Positions 35,101 to 48,600 of a stretch of DNA of 64,000 bases are shown here, in pieces. Under the pieces are notes generated by a model. That model had not been told where the DNA came from. It saw only the letters and a list, made by a program, of their open reading frames with translations, and ran no database searches. The stretch is taken from the NCBI GenBank assembly GCA_963682175.1, contig OY821793.1, positions 28,727,493 to 28,791,492 on the forward strand, in the 5' to 3' direction. The stretch's first letter is position 1. Every line of letters begins with the position of its first letter. The stretch is from Triglochin maritima. Taxonomy: Eukaryota; Streptophyta; Magnoliopsida; Alismatales; Juncaginaceae. Position numbers and translations under genes: made by a program.

Positions 35101-35770
35101 GCCCAACACCAAATCGGCTGCGCCTCGAGCATCCGACCTCCAAATCGAGCGTTCTAACTTGCATTACGTAGAAAATTCATCCCTCTATCTGCCCCTAAAA
35201 TTTCAGAGCAAACGCCCAAGAATTCGGGGTCGCGCCTCCTCCAAGAAGACGTAGCTCCCTACCAGCCACGCCCCCACATCATCAGCATTCTTCATCTCAT
35301 CGCGCCTCGCCCTACATACATCTAAATCGGGCATTCTAAGAGGAGTTACCCATCCACTCCTCCTCACTATTTGCTTGGGTGCCCAAATATAGACTAAGGC
35401 TCACCTAAGGTCCACTCAGGCCATTGCTTGGGACAAACGATGCGGCAGCTTCCACTTTGCCCGCGTGCAACACCCATCGACTTCCAAACGCGTTTTGGAA
35501 GCGAATGGGGTAGGCAACAACCGTGGGAACCCAAGCATGGGCACGAGCAACGTCCCAAAGAACTTTCCCCACGAGAAACCCCCATTCCCTTCCGGACGCG
35601 TTCGGAAGTGCACGGGAAGGCAACAACCTTGGGCAACCGAGCACGTCGAAGAGCAACGTCCACAGGCACCTTGGTCTTTGCCCACGAGCAACCTCCATTT
35701 CACCTACAAGTGCGCTTTCACTTCCAAACGTGTTTTGGAAGCGAATGCCGTAGGGCACTGCCGCGAGCAC
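32153..35770 (-). repeat. Dimeric higher-order repeat with 6-bp deletion (2 x 1,809 bp)
   Basis: Four monomers of 904, 905, 904 and 905 bp. All lack six bases of GTGGAGCTGGCC, leaving CGCGTGGCCAAAGG, a loss between two TGG words. The 904-bp copies also lack one A (GTAGAAATTCATCC at about 32456 and 34265). TGCTGGGGTGCCC and CGCGTCTCGCC mark the junctions at about 32590-32660, 33494-33560 and 34398-34470. Confidence 0.85.
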
Positions 35771-36681
35771 AAACTAGGCCCCAGCGTGGCGCTGACATGC
35801 CAACTATGACAACACTAGGCTAGTGTCCATCGCCCGACCGCCAAATCACTCCGAGATGGGTGCAACTCGTAGATAACGCGGATGGATATGTGGGGTCCTA
35901 AGTTCCATAAACCGTGGTTGGGCCGCCTAAAGACCACTTAGAAACTAGGTGTGGGGCTGGCCACATGCCACGCGTGGAGCTGGCCAAAGGTCACTCCGTC
36001 GCCACCCTGCAGGCCAACACCAAATCGGCTGCGCCTCGAGCATCCGACCTCCAAATCGAGCGTTCTAACTTGCATTACGTAGACAATGCATCCCTCTATC
36101 TGCCCCTAAAATTTCAGAGCAAACGCCCAAGAATTCGGGGTCGCGCTTCCTCCAAGAAGACGTAGCTCCCTACCAGCCACGCCCCCACATCATCAGCATT
36201 CTTCATCTCATCGCGCCTCGCCCTACATACATCTAAATCGGGCATTCTAAGAGGAGTTACCCATCCACTCCTCCTCACTATGTGCTTGGGTGCCCAAATA
36301 TAGACTAAGGCTCACCTAAGGTCCACTCAGGCCATTGCTTGGCACAAACGATGCGGCAGCTTCCACTTTGCCCGCGGGCAACACCCATGGACTTCCAAAC
36401 GCGTTTTGGAAGCGAATGGGGTAGGCAAAAACCGTGGGAACCCAAGCATGGGCACGAGCAACGTCCCAAAGAACTTTCCCCACGAGAAACCCCCATTCCC
36501 TTCCGGACGCGTTCGGAAGTGCACGGGAAGGCAACAACCTTGGGCAACCGAGCACGTCAAAGAGCAACGTCCACAGGCACCTTGGTCTTTGCCCACAAGC
36601 AACCTCCATTTCACCTTCAAGTGCGCTTTCACTGCCAAACGTGTTTTGGAAGCGAATGCCGCAGGCCACTGCCGGGAGCAC

Positions 36682-37569
36682 ACACTAGGCCCTAGCGTGG
36701 CGCTGACATGCCAACTATGACAACACTAGGCTAGTGTCCATCGCCCGACCGCCAAATCACTCCGAGATGGGTGCACGTCGTAGATAACGCGGATGGATAT
36801 GTGGGGTCCTAAGTTCCATAAACCGTGGTTGGGCCGCCTAAAGACCACTTAGAAACTAGGTGTGGGGCTGTCCACATGCCACGCGTGGAGCTGGCCCAAG
36901 GCCAACACCAAATCGGCTGCGCCTCGAGCATCCGACCTCCAAATCGAGCGTTCTAACTTGCATTACGTAGACAATTCATCCCTCTATCTGCCCCGAAAAT
37001 TTCAGAGCAAACACCCAAGTATTCAGGGTCGCGCCTCCTCCAATAAGACGTAGCTCCCTACCAGCCACGCCCCCACATCATCAGCATTCTTCATCTCATC
37101 GCGCCTCGCCCTACATACATCTAAATCGGGCATTCTAAGAGGAGTTACCCATCCAATCCTCCTCACTATTTGCTTGGGTGCCCAAATATAGACTAAGGCT
37201 CACCTAAGGTCCACTCAGGTCATTGCTTGGCACAAACGATGCGGCAGCTTCCACTTTGCCCGCGGGCAACACCCATGGACTTCCAAACGCGTTTTGGAAG
37301 CGAATGGGGTAGGCAAAAACCGTGGGAACCCAAGCATGGGCACGAGCAACATCCCAAAGAACTTTCCCCACGAGAAACCCCCATTTCCTTCCGGACGCGT
37401 TCGGAAGTGCACGGGAAGGCAACAACCTTGGGCAACCGAGCACGTCGAAGAGCAACGTCCACAGGCACCTTGGTCTTTGCCCACGAGCAACCTCCATTTC
37501 ACCTACAAGTGCGCTTTCACTTCCAAACGTGTTTTGGAAGCGAATGCCGTAGGGCACTGCCGCGAGCAC
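36682..37569 (-). repeat. 888-bp monomer with 23-bp microhomology deletion
   Basis: Near 36891 CTGGCCCAAGGCCAACACC replaces a longer stretch that normally has 23 more bases, including CCTGCAGG. GGCCA borders both ends of the lost segment. The monomer shares GTAGGGCACTGCC and GAGCACAAACTAGG with the copy ending 35770, about 1.8 kb earlier. Confidence 0.85.
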
Positions 37570-39391
37570 AAACTAGGCCACAGCGTGGCGCTGACATGCC
37601 AACTATGACAACACTAGGCTAGTGTCCATCGCCCGACCGCCAAATCACTCCGAGATGGGTGCAACTCGTAGATAACGCGGATGGATATGTGGGGTCCTAA
37701 GTTCCATAAACCATGGTTGGGCCGCCTAAAGACCACTTAGAAACTAGGTGTGGGGCTGGCCACATGCCACGCGTGGAGCTGGCCAAAGGTCACTCCGTCG
37801 CCACCCTGGAGGCCAACACCAAATCGGCTGCGCCTCGAGCATCCGACCTCCAAATCGAGCGTTCTAACTTGCATTACGTAGACAATTCATCCCTATATCT
37901 GCCCCTAAAATTTCAGAGCAAACGCCTAAGAATTCGGGGTCGCGCCTCCTCCAAGAAGACGTAGCTCCCTACCAGCCACGCCCCCACATCATCAGCATTC
38001 TTCATCTCATCGTGCCTCGCCCTACATACATCTAAATCGGGCATTCTAAGAGGAGTTACCCATCCACTCCTCCTCACTATGTGCTTGGGTGCCCAAATAT
38101 AGACTAAGGCTCACCTAAGGTCCACTCAGGCCATTGGTTGGCACAAACGATGCGGCAGCTTCCACTTTGCCCGCGGGCAACACCCATGGATTTCCAAACG
38201 CGTTTTGGAAGCGAATGGGGTAGGCAACAACCGTGGGAACCCAAGCATGGGCACGAGCAACGTCCCAATGAACTTTCCCCATGAGAAACCCCCATTCCCT
38301 TCCGGACGCGTTCGGAAGTGCACGGGAAGGCAACAACCTTGGGCAACCGAACACGTCGAAGAGCAACGTCCACAGGCACCTTGGTCTTTGCCCACGAGCA
38401 ACCTCCATTTCACCTACAAGTGCGCTTTCACTGCCAAACGTGTTTTGGAAGCGAATGCCGCAGGCCACTGCCGCGAGCACACACTAGGCCCTAGCGTGGC
38501 GCTGACATGCCAACTATGACAACACTAGGCTAGTGTCCATCGCCCGACCGCCAAATCACTCCGAGATGGCTGCACCTCGTAGATAACGCGGATGGATATG
38601 TGGGGTCCTAAGTTCCATAAACCGTGGTTGGGCCGCCTAAAGACCACTTAGAAACTAGGTGTGGGGCTGGCCACATGCCACGCGTGGAGCTGGCCCAAGG
38701 CCACTCCGCCGCCACCCTGCAGGCCAACACCAAATCGGCTGCGCCTCGAGCATCCGACCTCCAAATCGAGCGTTCTAACTTGCATTACGTAGAAAATTCA
38801 TCCCTCTATCTGCCCCTAAAATTTCAGAGCAAACGCCCAAGTATTCGGGGTTGCGCGTCCTCCAAGAAGACGTAGCTCCCTACCAGCCACGCCCCCACAT
38901 CATCAGCATTCTTCATCTCATCGCGCCTCGCCCTACATACATCTAAATCGGGCATTCTAAGAGGAGTTACCCATCCACTCCTCCTCACTACGTGCTTGGG
39001 TGCCCAAATATAGACTAAGGCTCACCTAAGGTCCACTCAGGCCATTGCTTGGCACAAACGATGCAGCATCTTCCACTTTGCCCGCGGGCAACACCCATGG
39101 ACTTCCAAACGCGTTTTGGAAGCGAATGGGGTAGGCAACAACCGTGGGAACCCAAGCATGGGCACGAGAAACGTCCCAAAGAACTTTCCCCACGAGAAAC
39201 CCCCATTCCCTTCCGGACGCGTTCAGAAGTGCACGGGGGGGCAACAACCTTGGGCAACCGAGCACGTCGAAGAGCAACGTCCACAGGCACCTTGGTCTTT
39301 GCCCACGAGCAACCCTCATTTCACCTACAAGTGCACTTTCACTTCCAAACGTGTTTTGGAAGCGAATGCCGCAGGCCCCTGCCGCGAGCAC

Positions 39392-41213
39392 ACACTAGGC
39401 CCTAGCGTGGCGCTGACATGCCAACTATGACAACACTAGGCTAGTGTCCATCGCCCGACCGCCAAATCACTCCGAGATGGGTGCGCCTCGTAGATAACGC
39501 GGATGGATATGTGGGGTCCTAAGTTCCATAAACCGTGGTTGGGCCGCCTAAAGACCACTTAGAAACTAGGTGTGGGGCTGGCCACATGCCACGCGTGGAG
39601 CTGGCCAAAGGCCACTCCGTCGCCACCCTGCAGGCCAACACCAAATCGGCTGCGCCTCGAGCATCCGACCTCCAAATCGAGCGTTCTAACTTGCATGACG
39701 TAGACAATTCATCCCTCTATCTGCCCCTAAAATGTCAGAGCAAATGCCCAAGTATTCGGGGTCGCGCCTCCTCCAAGAAGACGTAGCTCCCTACCAGCCA
39801 CGCCCCCACATCATCAGCATTCTTCATCTCATCGCACCTCGCCCTACATACATCTAAATCGGGCATTCTAAGAGGAGTTACCCATCCACTCCTCCTCACT
39901 ACATGCTCGGGTGCCCAAATATAGACTAAGGCTCAACTAAGGTCCACTCAGGCCATTGCTTGGGACAAACGATGCGGCAGCTTCCACTTTGCCCGCAGGC
40001 AACACCCATGGACTTCCAAACGCGTTTTGGAAGCGAATGGGGTAGGCAACAACCGTGGGAACCCAAGCATGGGCACGAGCAACGTCCCAAAGAACTTTCC
40101 CCACGAGAAACCCCCATTCCCTTCCGGACGCGGTGGGAAGTGCACGGGAAGGCAACAACCTTGGGCAACCGAACACTTCGAAGAGCAACGTCCACAGGCA
40201 CCTTGGTCTTTGCCCACGAGCAACCTCCATTTCACCTACAAGTGCGCTTTCACTTCCAAACGTGTTTTGGAAGCGAATGCCGCAGGCCACTGCCACGAGC
40301 ACACACTAGGCCCTAGCGTGGCGCTGACATGCCAACTATGACAACACTAGGCTAGTGTCCATCGCCCGACCGCCAAATCACTACGAGATGGGTGCGCCTC
40401 GTAGATAACACGGATGGATATGTGGGGTCCTAAGTTCCATAAACCGTGGTTGGGCCACCTAAAGACCACTTAGAAACTAGGTGTGGGGCTGGCCACATGC
40501 CACGCGTGGAGCTGGCCAAAGGCCACTCCGTCGCCACCCTGCAGGCCAACACCAAATCGGCTGCGCCTCGAGCATCCGACCTCCAAATCGAGCGTTCTAA
40601 CTTGCATGACGTAGACAATTCTTCCTCTATCTGCCCCTAAAATGTCAGAGCAAACGCCCAAGTATTCGGGGTCGCGCCTCCTCCAAGAAGACGTGGCTCC
40701 CTACCAGCCACGCCCCCACATCATCAGCATTCTTCATCTCATCGCGCCTCTCCCTACATACATCTAAATCGGGCATTCTAAGAGGAGTTACCCATCCACT
40801 CCTCCTCACTACGTGCTCGGGTGCCCAAATATAGACTAAGGCTCAACTAAGGTCCACTCAGGCCATTGCTTGGGACAAACGATGCGGCAGCTTCCACTTT
40901 GCCCGCGGGCAACACCCATTGACTTCCAAACGCGTTTTGGAAGCGAATGGGGTAGGCAACAACCGTGGGAACCCAAGCATGGGCACGAGCAACGTCCCAA
41001 AGAACTTTCCCGACGAGAAACCCCCCATTCCCTTCCGGACGCGTTCGGAAGTGCACTGGAAGGCAACAACCTTGGGCAACCGAGCACGTCGAAGAGAACC
41101 GTCCACAGGCACCTTGGTCTTTGCCCACGAGCAACCCCCATTTCACCTACAAGTGCGCTTTCACTTCCAAACGTGTTTTGGAAGCGAATGCCGCAGGCCA
41201 CTGCCGCGAGCAC
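39392..41213 (-). repeat. Two monomers of the 25-29 kb family reappearing
   Basis: The copy ending 40302 and its flanks carry GCATGACGTAGAC, AAATGTCAGAGC, CACTACATGC, GGCTCAACTAAGG, GCCCGCAGGC and CGAACAC, the marks of the trimer about 11-15 kb upstream. The copy ending 41213 keeps GGCTCAACTAAGG but has GTTCGGAAG and a private extra C in AACCCCCCATTCC plus GAGAACCGTCC, so it is mixed. Confidence 0.7.
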
Positions 41214-44200
41214 ACACTAGGCCCTAGCGTGGCGCTGACATGCCAACTATGACAACACTAGGCTAGTGTCCATCGCCCGACCGCCAAATCACTCCGAGAT
41301 GGGTGCGCCTCGTAGATAACGCGGATGGATATGTGGGGTCCTAAGTTCCATAAGCCATGGTTGGGCCGCCTAAAGACCACTTAGAAACTAGGTGTGGGGC
41401 TGGCCACATGCCACGCGTGGAGCTGGCCAAAGGCCACTCCGTCGCCGACCTCCAAATCGAGCGTTCTAACTTTCATTATGTAGACAATTCATCCCTCTAT
41501 CTGCCCCTAAAATTTCAGAGCAAACGCCCAAGTATTCGGGGTCGCGCCTCCTCCAAGAAGACGTAGCTCCCTACCAGCCACGCCCCCACATCATCAGCAT
41601 TCTTCATCTCATCGCGCCTCTCCCTACATACATCTAAATCGGGCATTCTAAGAGGAGTTACCCATCCACTCCTCCTCACTACGTGCTCGGGTGACCAAAT
41701 ATAGACTAAGGCTCAACTAAGGTCCACTCAGGCCATTGCTTGGGAAAAACGATGTGGCAGCTTCCACTTTGCCCGCAGGCAACACCCATGGACTTCCAAA
41801 CGCGTTTTGGAAGCGAATGGGGTAGGCAACAACCGTGGGAACCCAAGCATGGGCACGAGCAACGTCCCAAAGAACTTTCCCCACGAGAAACCCCCATTCC
41901 CTTCCGGACGCGTTGGGAAGTGCACGGGAAGGCAACAACCTTGGGCAACCGAACACGTCGAAGAGCAACGTCCACAGGCACCTTGGTCTTTGCCCACGAG
42001 AAACCCCCATTTCACCTGCAAGTGCGCTTTCACTTCTAAACGTGTTTTGGAAGCGAATGCCGCAGGCCACTGCCGCGAGCACACACTAGGCCCTAGCGTG
42101 GCGCTGACTTGCCAACTATGACAACACTAGGCTAGTGTCCATCGCCCGACCGCCAAATCACTCCGAGATGGGTGTGCCTCGTAGATAACGCGGATGGATA
42201 GGTGGGCTCCTAAATTCCATAAGCCATGGTTGGGCCGCCTAAAGACCACTTAGAAACCAGGTGTGAGGCTGGCCACATGCCACGCGTGGAGCTGGCCAAA
42301 GGCCACTCCGACGCCACCCTGCAGGCTAACACCAAATCGGCTGCGCCTCGAGCATCCGACCTCCAAATCGAGCGTTCTAACTTTCATTACGTAGACAATT
42401 CATCCCTTTATCTGACCCCAAAATTTCAGAGCAAACGCCGAAGTATTCGGGGTCGCGCCTCCTCCAAGAAGACGTAGGTCCCTACCAGCCACGCCCCCAC
42501 ATCATCAGCATTCTTCATCTCATCGCGCCTCGCCCTACATACGTCTAAATCGGGCATTCTAAGAGGAGTTACCCATCCACTCCTCCTCACTATGTGCTCG
42601 GGTGCCCAAATATTGACTAAGGCTCACCAAAGGTCCACTTAGGCCATTGCTTGGGACAAACGACGCGACAGCTTCCACTTTGCCCGCGGGCAACACCCAT
42701 GGACTTCCAAACGCGTTTTGGAAGCGAATGGGATAGGCAACAACCGTGGGAACCCAAGCATGGGCACGAGCAACGTCCCAAAGAACCTTCCCCACGAGAA
42801 ACCCCCATTCCCTTCCGGACGCGTTCGGAAGTGCACGGGAAGGCAACAACCTTGGGCAACCGAGCACGTCGAAGAGCAACGTCCACAGGCACCTTGGTCT
42901 TTGCCCAAGAGCAACCCCCATTTCACTTGCAAGTGCGCTTTCACTTCTAAACGTGTGTTGGAAGCGAATGCCGCAGGCCACTGCCGCGAGCACACACTAG
43001 GCCCTAGCGTGGCGCTGACATGCCAACTATGACAACACTAGGCTAGTGTCCATCGCCCGACCGCCAAATCACTCCGAGATGGGTGTGCCTCGTAGATAAC
43101 GCGGATGGATAGGTGGGCTCCTAAGTTCCATAAGCCGTGGTTGGGCCGCCTAAAGACCACTTAGAAACTAGGTGTGGGGCTGGCCACATGCCACGCGTGG
43201 AGCTGGCCAAAGGCCACTCCGTCGCCGACCTCCAAATCGAGCGTTCTAACTTTCATTATGTAGACAATTCATCCCTCTATCTGCCCCTCAAATTTCAGAG
43301 CAAACGCCCAAGTATTCGGGGTCGCGCCTCCTCCAAGAAGACGTAGCTCCCTACCAGCCACGCCCCCACATCATCAGCATTCTTCATCTCATCGCGCCTC
43401 GCCCTACATACGTCTAAATCGGGCATTCTAAGAGGAGTTACCCATCCACTCCTCCTCACTATGTGCTCGGGTGCCCAAATATAGACAAAGGCTCACCTAA
43501 GGTCCACTCAGGCCATTGCTTGGGACAAACGATGTGGCAACTTCCACTTTGCCCGCGGGCAACACCCATGGACTTCCAAACGCGTTTTGGAAGCGAATGG
43601 GGTAGGCAACAACCGTGGGAACCCAAGCATGGGCACGAGCAACCTCCCAAAGAACTTTCCCCACGAGAAACCCCCATTCCCTTTCGGACGCGTTCGGAAG
43701 TGCACGGGAAGGCAACAACCTTGGGCAACCGAGCACGTCGAAGAGCAACGTCCACAGGCACCCTGGTCTTTGCCCACGAGAAACTCCCATTTCACCTACA
43801 AGTGCGTTTTCACTTCCAAACGTGTTTTGGAAGCGAATGCCGCAGGCCACTGCCGTGAGTACACACTAGGCCCTAGCATGGCGCTGACATGCCAACTATG
43901 ACAACACTAGGCTAGTGTCCATCGCCCGACCGCCAAATCACTCCGAGATGGGTGCGCCTCGTAGATAACGCGGGTGGATATCTGGGCTCCTAAGTTCCAT
44001 AAGCCGTGGTTGGGCCGCCTAAAGACCACTTAGAAACTAGGTGTGGGGCTGGCCACATGCCACGCGTGGAGCTGGCCAAAGGCCACTCCGTCGCCACCCT
44101 GCAGGCCAACACCAAATCGGCTGCGCCTCGAGCATCCAACCTCCAAACCGAGCGTTCTAACTTTCATTATGTAGATAATTCATCCCTCTATCGGCCTGCA

Positions 44201-45641
44201 AAATTTCAGAGCAAACGCCCAAGCATTCGAGTCACGTCTCCTCCAGGAAGACGTAGCTCCCTACCAGCCACGCCCCCACATCATCAACATTCTTCATCTC
44301 ATCGCGCCTCGCCCTACATACGTCTAAATCGGGCATTCTAAGAGGAGTTACCCATCCACTCCTCCTCACTATGTGCTCGGGTGCCCAAATATTGACTAAG
44401 GCTCACCAAAGGTCCACTCAGGCCATTGCTTGGGACAAACGATGCGGCAGCTTCCACTTTGCCCGCGGGCAACACCCATGGACTTCCAAACGCGTTTTGG
44501 AAGCGAATGGGGTAGGCAACAACAGTGGGAACCCAAGCATGGGCACGAGCAACGTCCCAAAGAACCTTCCCCACGAGAAACCCCCATTCCCTTCCGGACG
44601 CGTTCGGAAGTGCACGGGAAGGCAACAACCTTGGGCAACCGAGCACGTCGAAGAGCAACGTCCACAGGCACCTTGGTCTTTGCCCACGAGCAACCCCCAT
44701 TTCACCTGCAAGTGCGCTTTCACTTCTAAATGTGTTTTGGAAGCGAATGCCACAGACCACTGCCGCGAGCACACACTAGGCCCTAGCGTGGCGCTGACAT
44801 GCCAACTATGACAACATTAGGCTAGTGTCCATCGCCCGACCGCCAAATCACTCCGAGATGGGTGCGCCTCGTAGATAACGCGGATGGATAGGTGGGCTCC
44901 TAAGTTCCATAAGCCGTGGTTGGGCCGCCTAAAGACCACTTAGAAACTAGGTGTGGGGCTGGCCACATGCCACGCGTGGAGCTGGCCAAAGGACACTCCG
45001 TCGCCGACCTCCAAATCGAGCGTTCTAACTTTCATTATGTAGACAATTCATCCCTCTATCTGCCCCCAAAATTTCAGAGCAAACGCCCAAGTATTCGGGG
45101 TCGCGCCTCCTCCAAGAAGACGTAGCTCCCTACCAGCCACGCTCCCACATCATCAGCATTCTTCATCTCATCGCGCCTCGCCCTACATACGTCTAAATCG
45201 GGCATTCTAAGAGGAGTTACCCATCCACTCCTCCTCACTATGTGCTCGGGTGCCCAAATATAGACAAAGGCTCACCTAAGGTCCACTCAGGCCATTGCTT
45301 GGCACAAACGATGCGGCAGCTTCCACTTTGCCCGCGGGCAACACCCATGGACTTCCAAACGCGTTTTGGAAGGGAATGGCATAGGCAACAACCGTGGGAA
45401 CCCAAGCATGGGCACGAGCAATGTCCCAAAGAACTTTCCCCACGAGAAACCCCCATTCCCTTCCGGACGTCTTCGGAAGTCGACGGGAAGGCAACAACCT
45501 TGGGCAACCGAGCACGTCGAAGAGCAACGTCCACAGGCACCTTGGTCTTTGCCCACGAGAAACCCCCATTTCACCTACAAGTGCGCTTTCACTTCCAAAC
45601 GTGTTTTGGAAGCGAATGCCGCAGGCCACTGCCGCGAGCAC
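41214..45641 (-). repeat. Dimeric higher-order repeat with alternating 42-bp deletions
   Basis: Monomer lengths run 869, 911, 869, 910, 869. The short copies join CCGTCGCC directly to GACCTCC (at about 41446, 43226 and 45005), removing 42 bp that include CCTGCAGG. Long copies keep it. AACTTTCATTATG and ATAGACAAAGG or ATTGACTAAGG also alternate. The dimer period is about 1,780 bp. Confidence 0.85.
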
Positions 45642-48600
45642 ACACTAGGCCCTAGCGTGGCGCTGACATGCCAACTATGACAACACTAGCCTAGTGTCCA
45701 TCGCCCGACCGCCAAATCACTCCGAGATGGGTGCGCCTCGTAGATAACGCGGATGGATATGTGGGGTCCTAAGTTGCATAAACCGTGGTTGGGACGCCTA
45801 AAGACCACTTAGAAACTAGGTGTGGGGCTGGCCACATGCCACGCGTGGAGCTGGCCAAAGTCCACTCCGTCGCCACCCTGCAGGCCAACACCAAATCAGC
45901 TGCGCCTCGAGCATCCGACCTGAAAATCTAGCGTTCTAACTTGCATTACGTAGACAATTCATCCCTCTATCTGCCCCTAAAATTTCAGAGCAAACTCCCA
46001 AGCATTCGTGGTCGCGCCTCCTCCAAGAAGACGTAGCTCCCTACCAGCCACGCCCCCACATCATCAGCATTCTTCATCTCATCGCGCCTAGCCCTACATA
46101 CGTCTAAATCGGGCATTCTAAGAGGAGTTACCCATCCACTCCTCCTCACTATGTGCTCGGGTGCCCAAATATAGACTAAGGCTCACCTAAGGTCCACTCA
46201 GGCCATTTCTTGGGACAAACGATGCGGCAGCTTCCACTTTGCCCGCGGGCAACACCCATGGACTTCCAAAAGCGTTTTGGAAGCGAATGGGGTAGGCAAC
46301 AACCGTGGGAACCCAAGCATGGGCACGAGCAACGTCCCAAAGAACTTTCCCCACGAGAAACCCCCATTCCCTTCCGGACGCCTTCGGAAGTGCTCGGGAA
46401 GGCAACAACCTTGGGCAACCGAGCACGTCGAAGAGCAACGTCCACAGGCACCTTGGTCTTTGCCCACGAGCAACCCCCATTTCACCTACAAGTGCACTTT
46501 CACTTCCAAACGTGTTTTGGAAGCGAATGCCTTAGGCCACTGCCGCGAGCACACACTAGGCCCTAGCGTGGCGCAGACATGCCAACTATGACAACACTAG
46601 GCTAGTGTCCATCGCCCGACCGCCAAATCACTCCGAGATGGGTGCGCCTCGTAGATAACGCGGATGGATATGTGGGGTCCTAAGTTCCATAAGCCGTGGT
46701 TGGGACGCCTAAAGACCACTTAGAAACTAGGTGTGGGGCTGGCCACATGCCACGCGTGGAGCTGGCCAAAGGCCACTCCGTCGCCACCCTGCAGGCCAAC
46801 ACCAAATCGGCTCCTCCTCGAGCATCCGACCTACAAATCGAGCATTCTAACTTGCATTACGTAGACAATTCATCCCTCTATCTGCCCCTAAAATTTCAGA
46901 GCAAACTCCCAAGCATTCGGGGTCGCGCCTCCTCCAAGAAGACGTAGCTCCCTACCAGCCACGCCCCCACATCATCAGCATTCTTCATCTCATCGCGCCT
47001 AGCCCTACATACGTCTAGATCGGGCATTCTAAGAGGAGTTACCCATCCACTCCTCCTCACTATGTGCTCGGGTGCCCAAATATAGACTAAGGCTCACCTA
47101 AGGTCCACTCAGGCCATTGCTTGGGACAAACGATGCGGCAGCTTCCACTTTGCCCGCGGGCAACACCCATGGACTTCCAAACGCGTTTTTGGAAGCGAAT
47201 GGGGTAGGCAACAACCGTGGGAACCCAAGCATGGGCACGAGCAACGTCCCAAAGAACTTTCCCCACGAGAAACCCCCATTCCCTTCCGGACGCCTTCGGA
47301 AGTGCACGGGAAGGCAACAACCTTGGGCAACCGAGCACGTCGAAGAGCAACGTCCACAGGCACCTTGGTCTTTGCCCACGAGCAACCCCCATTTCACCTA
47401 CAAGTGCACTTTCACTTCCAAACGTGTTTTGGAAGCGAATGCCTTAGGCCACTGCCGCGAGCACACACTAGGCCCTTGCGTGGCGCAGACATGCCAACTA
47501 TGACAACACTAGGCTAGTGTCCATCGCCCGACCGCCAAATCACTCCGAGATGGGTGCGCCTCGTAGATAACGCGGATGGATATGTGGGGTCCTAAGTTCC
47601 ATAAGCCGTGGTTGGGACGCCTAAAGACCACTTAGAAACTAGGTGTGGGGCTGGCCACATGCCACGCGTGCAGCTGGCCAAAGGCCACTCCGTCGCCACC
47701 CTGCAGGCCAACACCAAATCGGCTGCGCCTCGAGCATCCGACCTGCAAATCGAGCGTTCTAACTTGCATTACCTAGACAATGCATCCCTCTAGCTGCCCC
47801 TAAAATTTCAGAGCAAACGCCCAAGTATTCGGGGTCGCGCCTCCTCCAAGAAGACATAGCTCCCTACCAGCCACGCCCCCACATCATCAGCATTCTTCAT
47901 CTCATCGCGCCTCCCCCTACATACGTGTAAATCGGGCATTCTAAGAGGAGTTACCCATCCACTCCTCCTCACTATGAGCTCGGGTGCCCAAATATACACT
48001 AAGGCTCACCTAAGGTCCACTCAGGCCATTGCTTGGGACAAACAATGCGGCAGCTTCCACTTTGCCCGCGGGCAACACCCATGGACTTCCAAACGCGTTT
48101 TGGAACCGAATGGGGTAGGCAACAACCGTGGGAACCCAAACATGGGCACGAGCAACGTCCCAAAGAACTTTCCCCAAGATAAACCCCCATTCCCTTCCGG
48201 ACGCCTTCGGAAGTGCATGGGAAGGCAACAACCTTGGGCAACCGAGCACGTCGAAGAGCAACGTCCACAGGCACATTGGTATTTGCCCACGAGCAACCCC
48301 CATTTCACCTACAAGTGCGCTTTCACTTCCAAACATGTTTTGGAAGCGAATGTCGTAGGCCACTGCCGCGAGCACACACTAGGCCCTAGCGTGGCGCTGA
48401 CATGCCAACTATGACAACACTAGGCTAGTGTCCATCGCCCGACCGCCAAATCACTCCGAGATGGGTGCGCCTCGTAGATAACGCGGATGGATATGTGGGG
48501 TCCTAAGTTCCATAAGCCATGGTTGGGCCACCTAAACACGACTTAGAAACTAGGTGTGGGGCTGGCCACATGCCACGCGTGGAGCTGGCCAAAGTCCACT

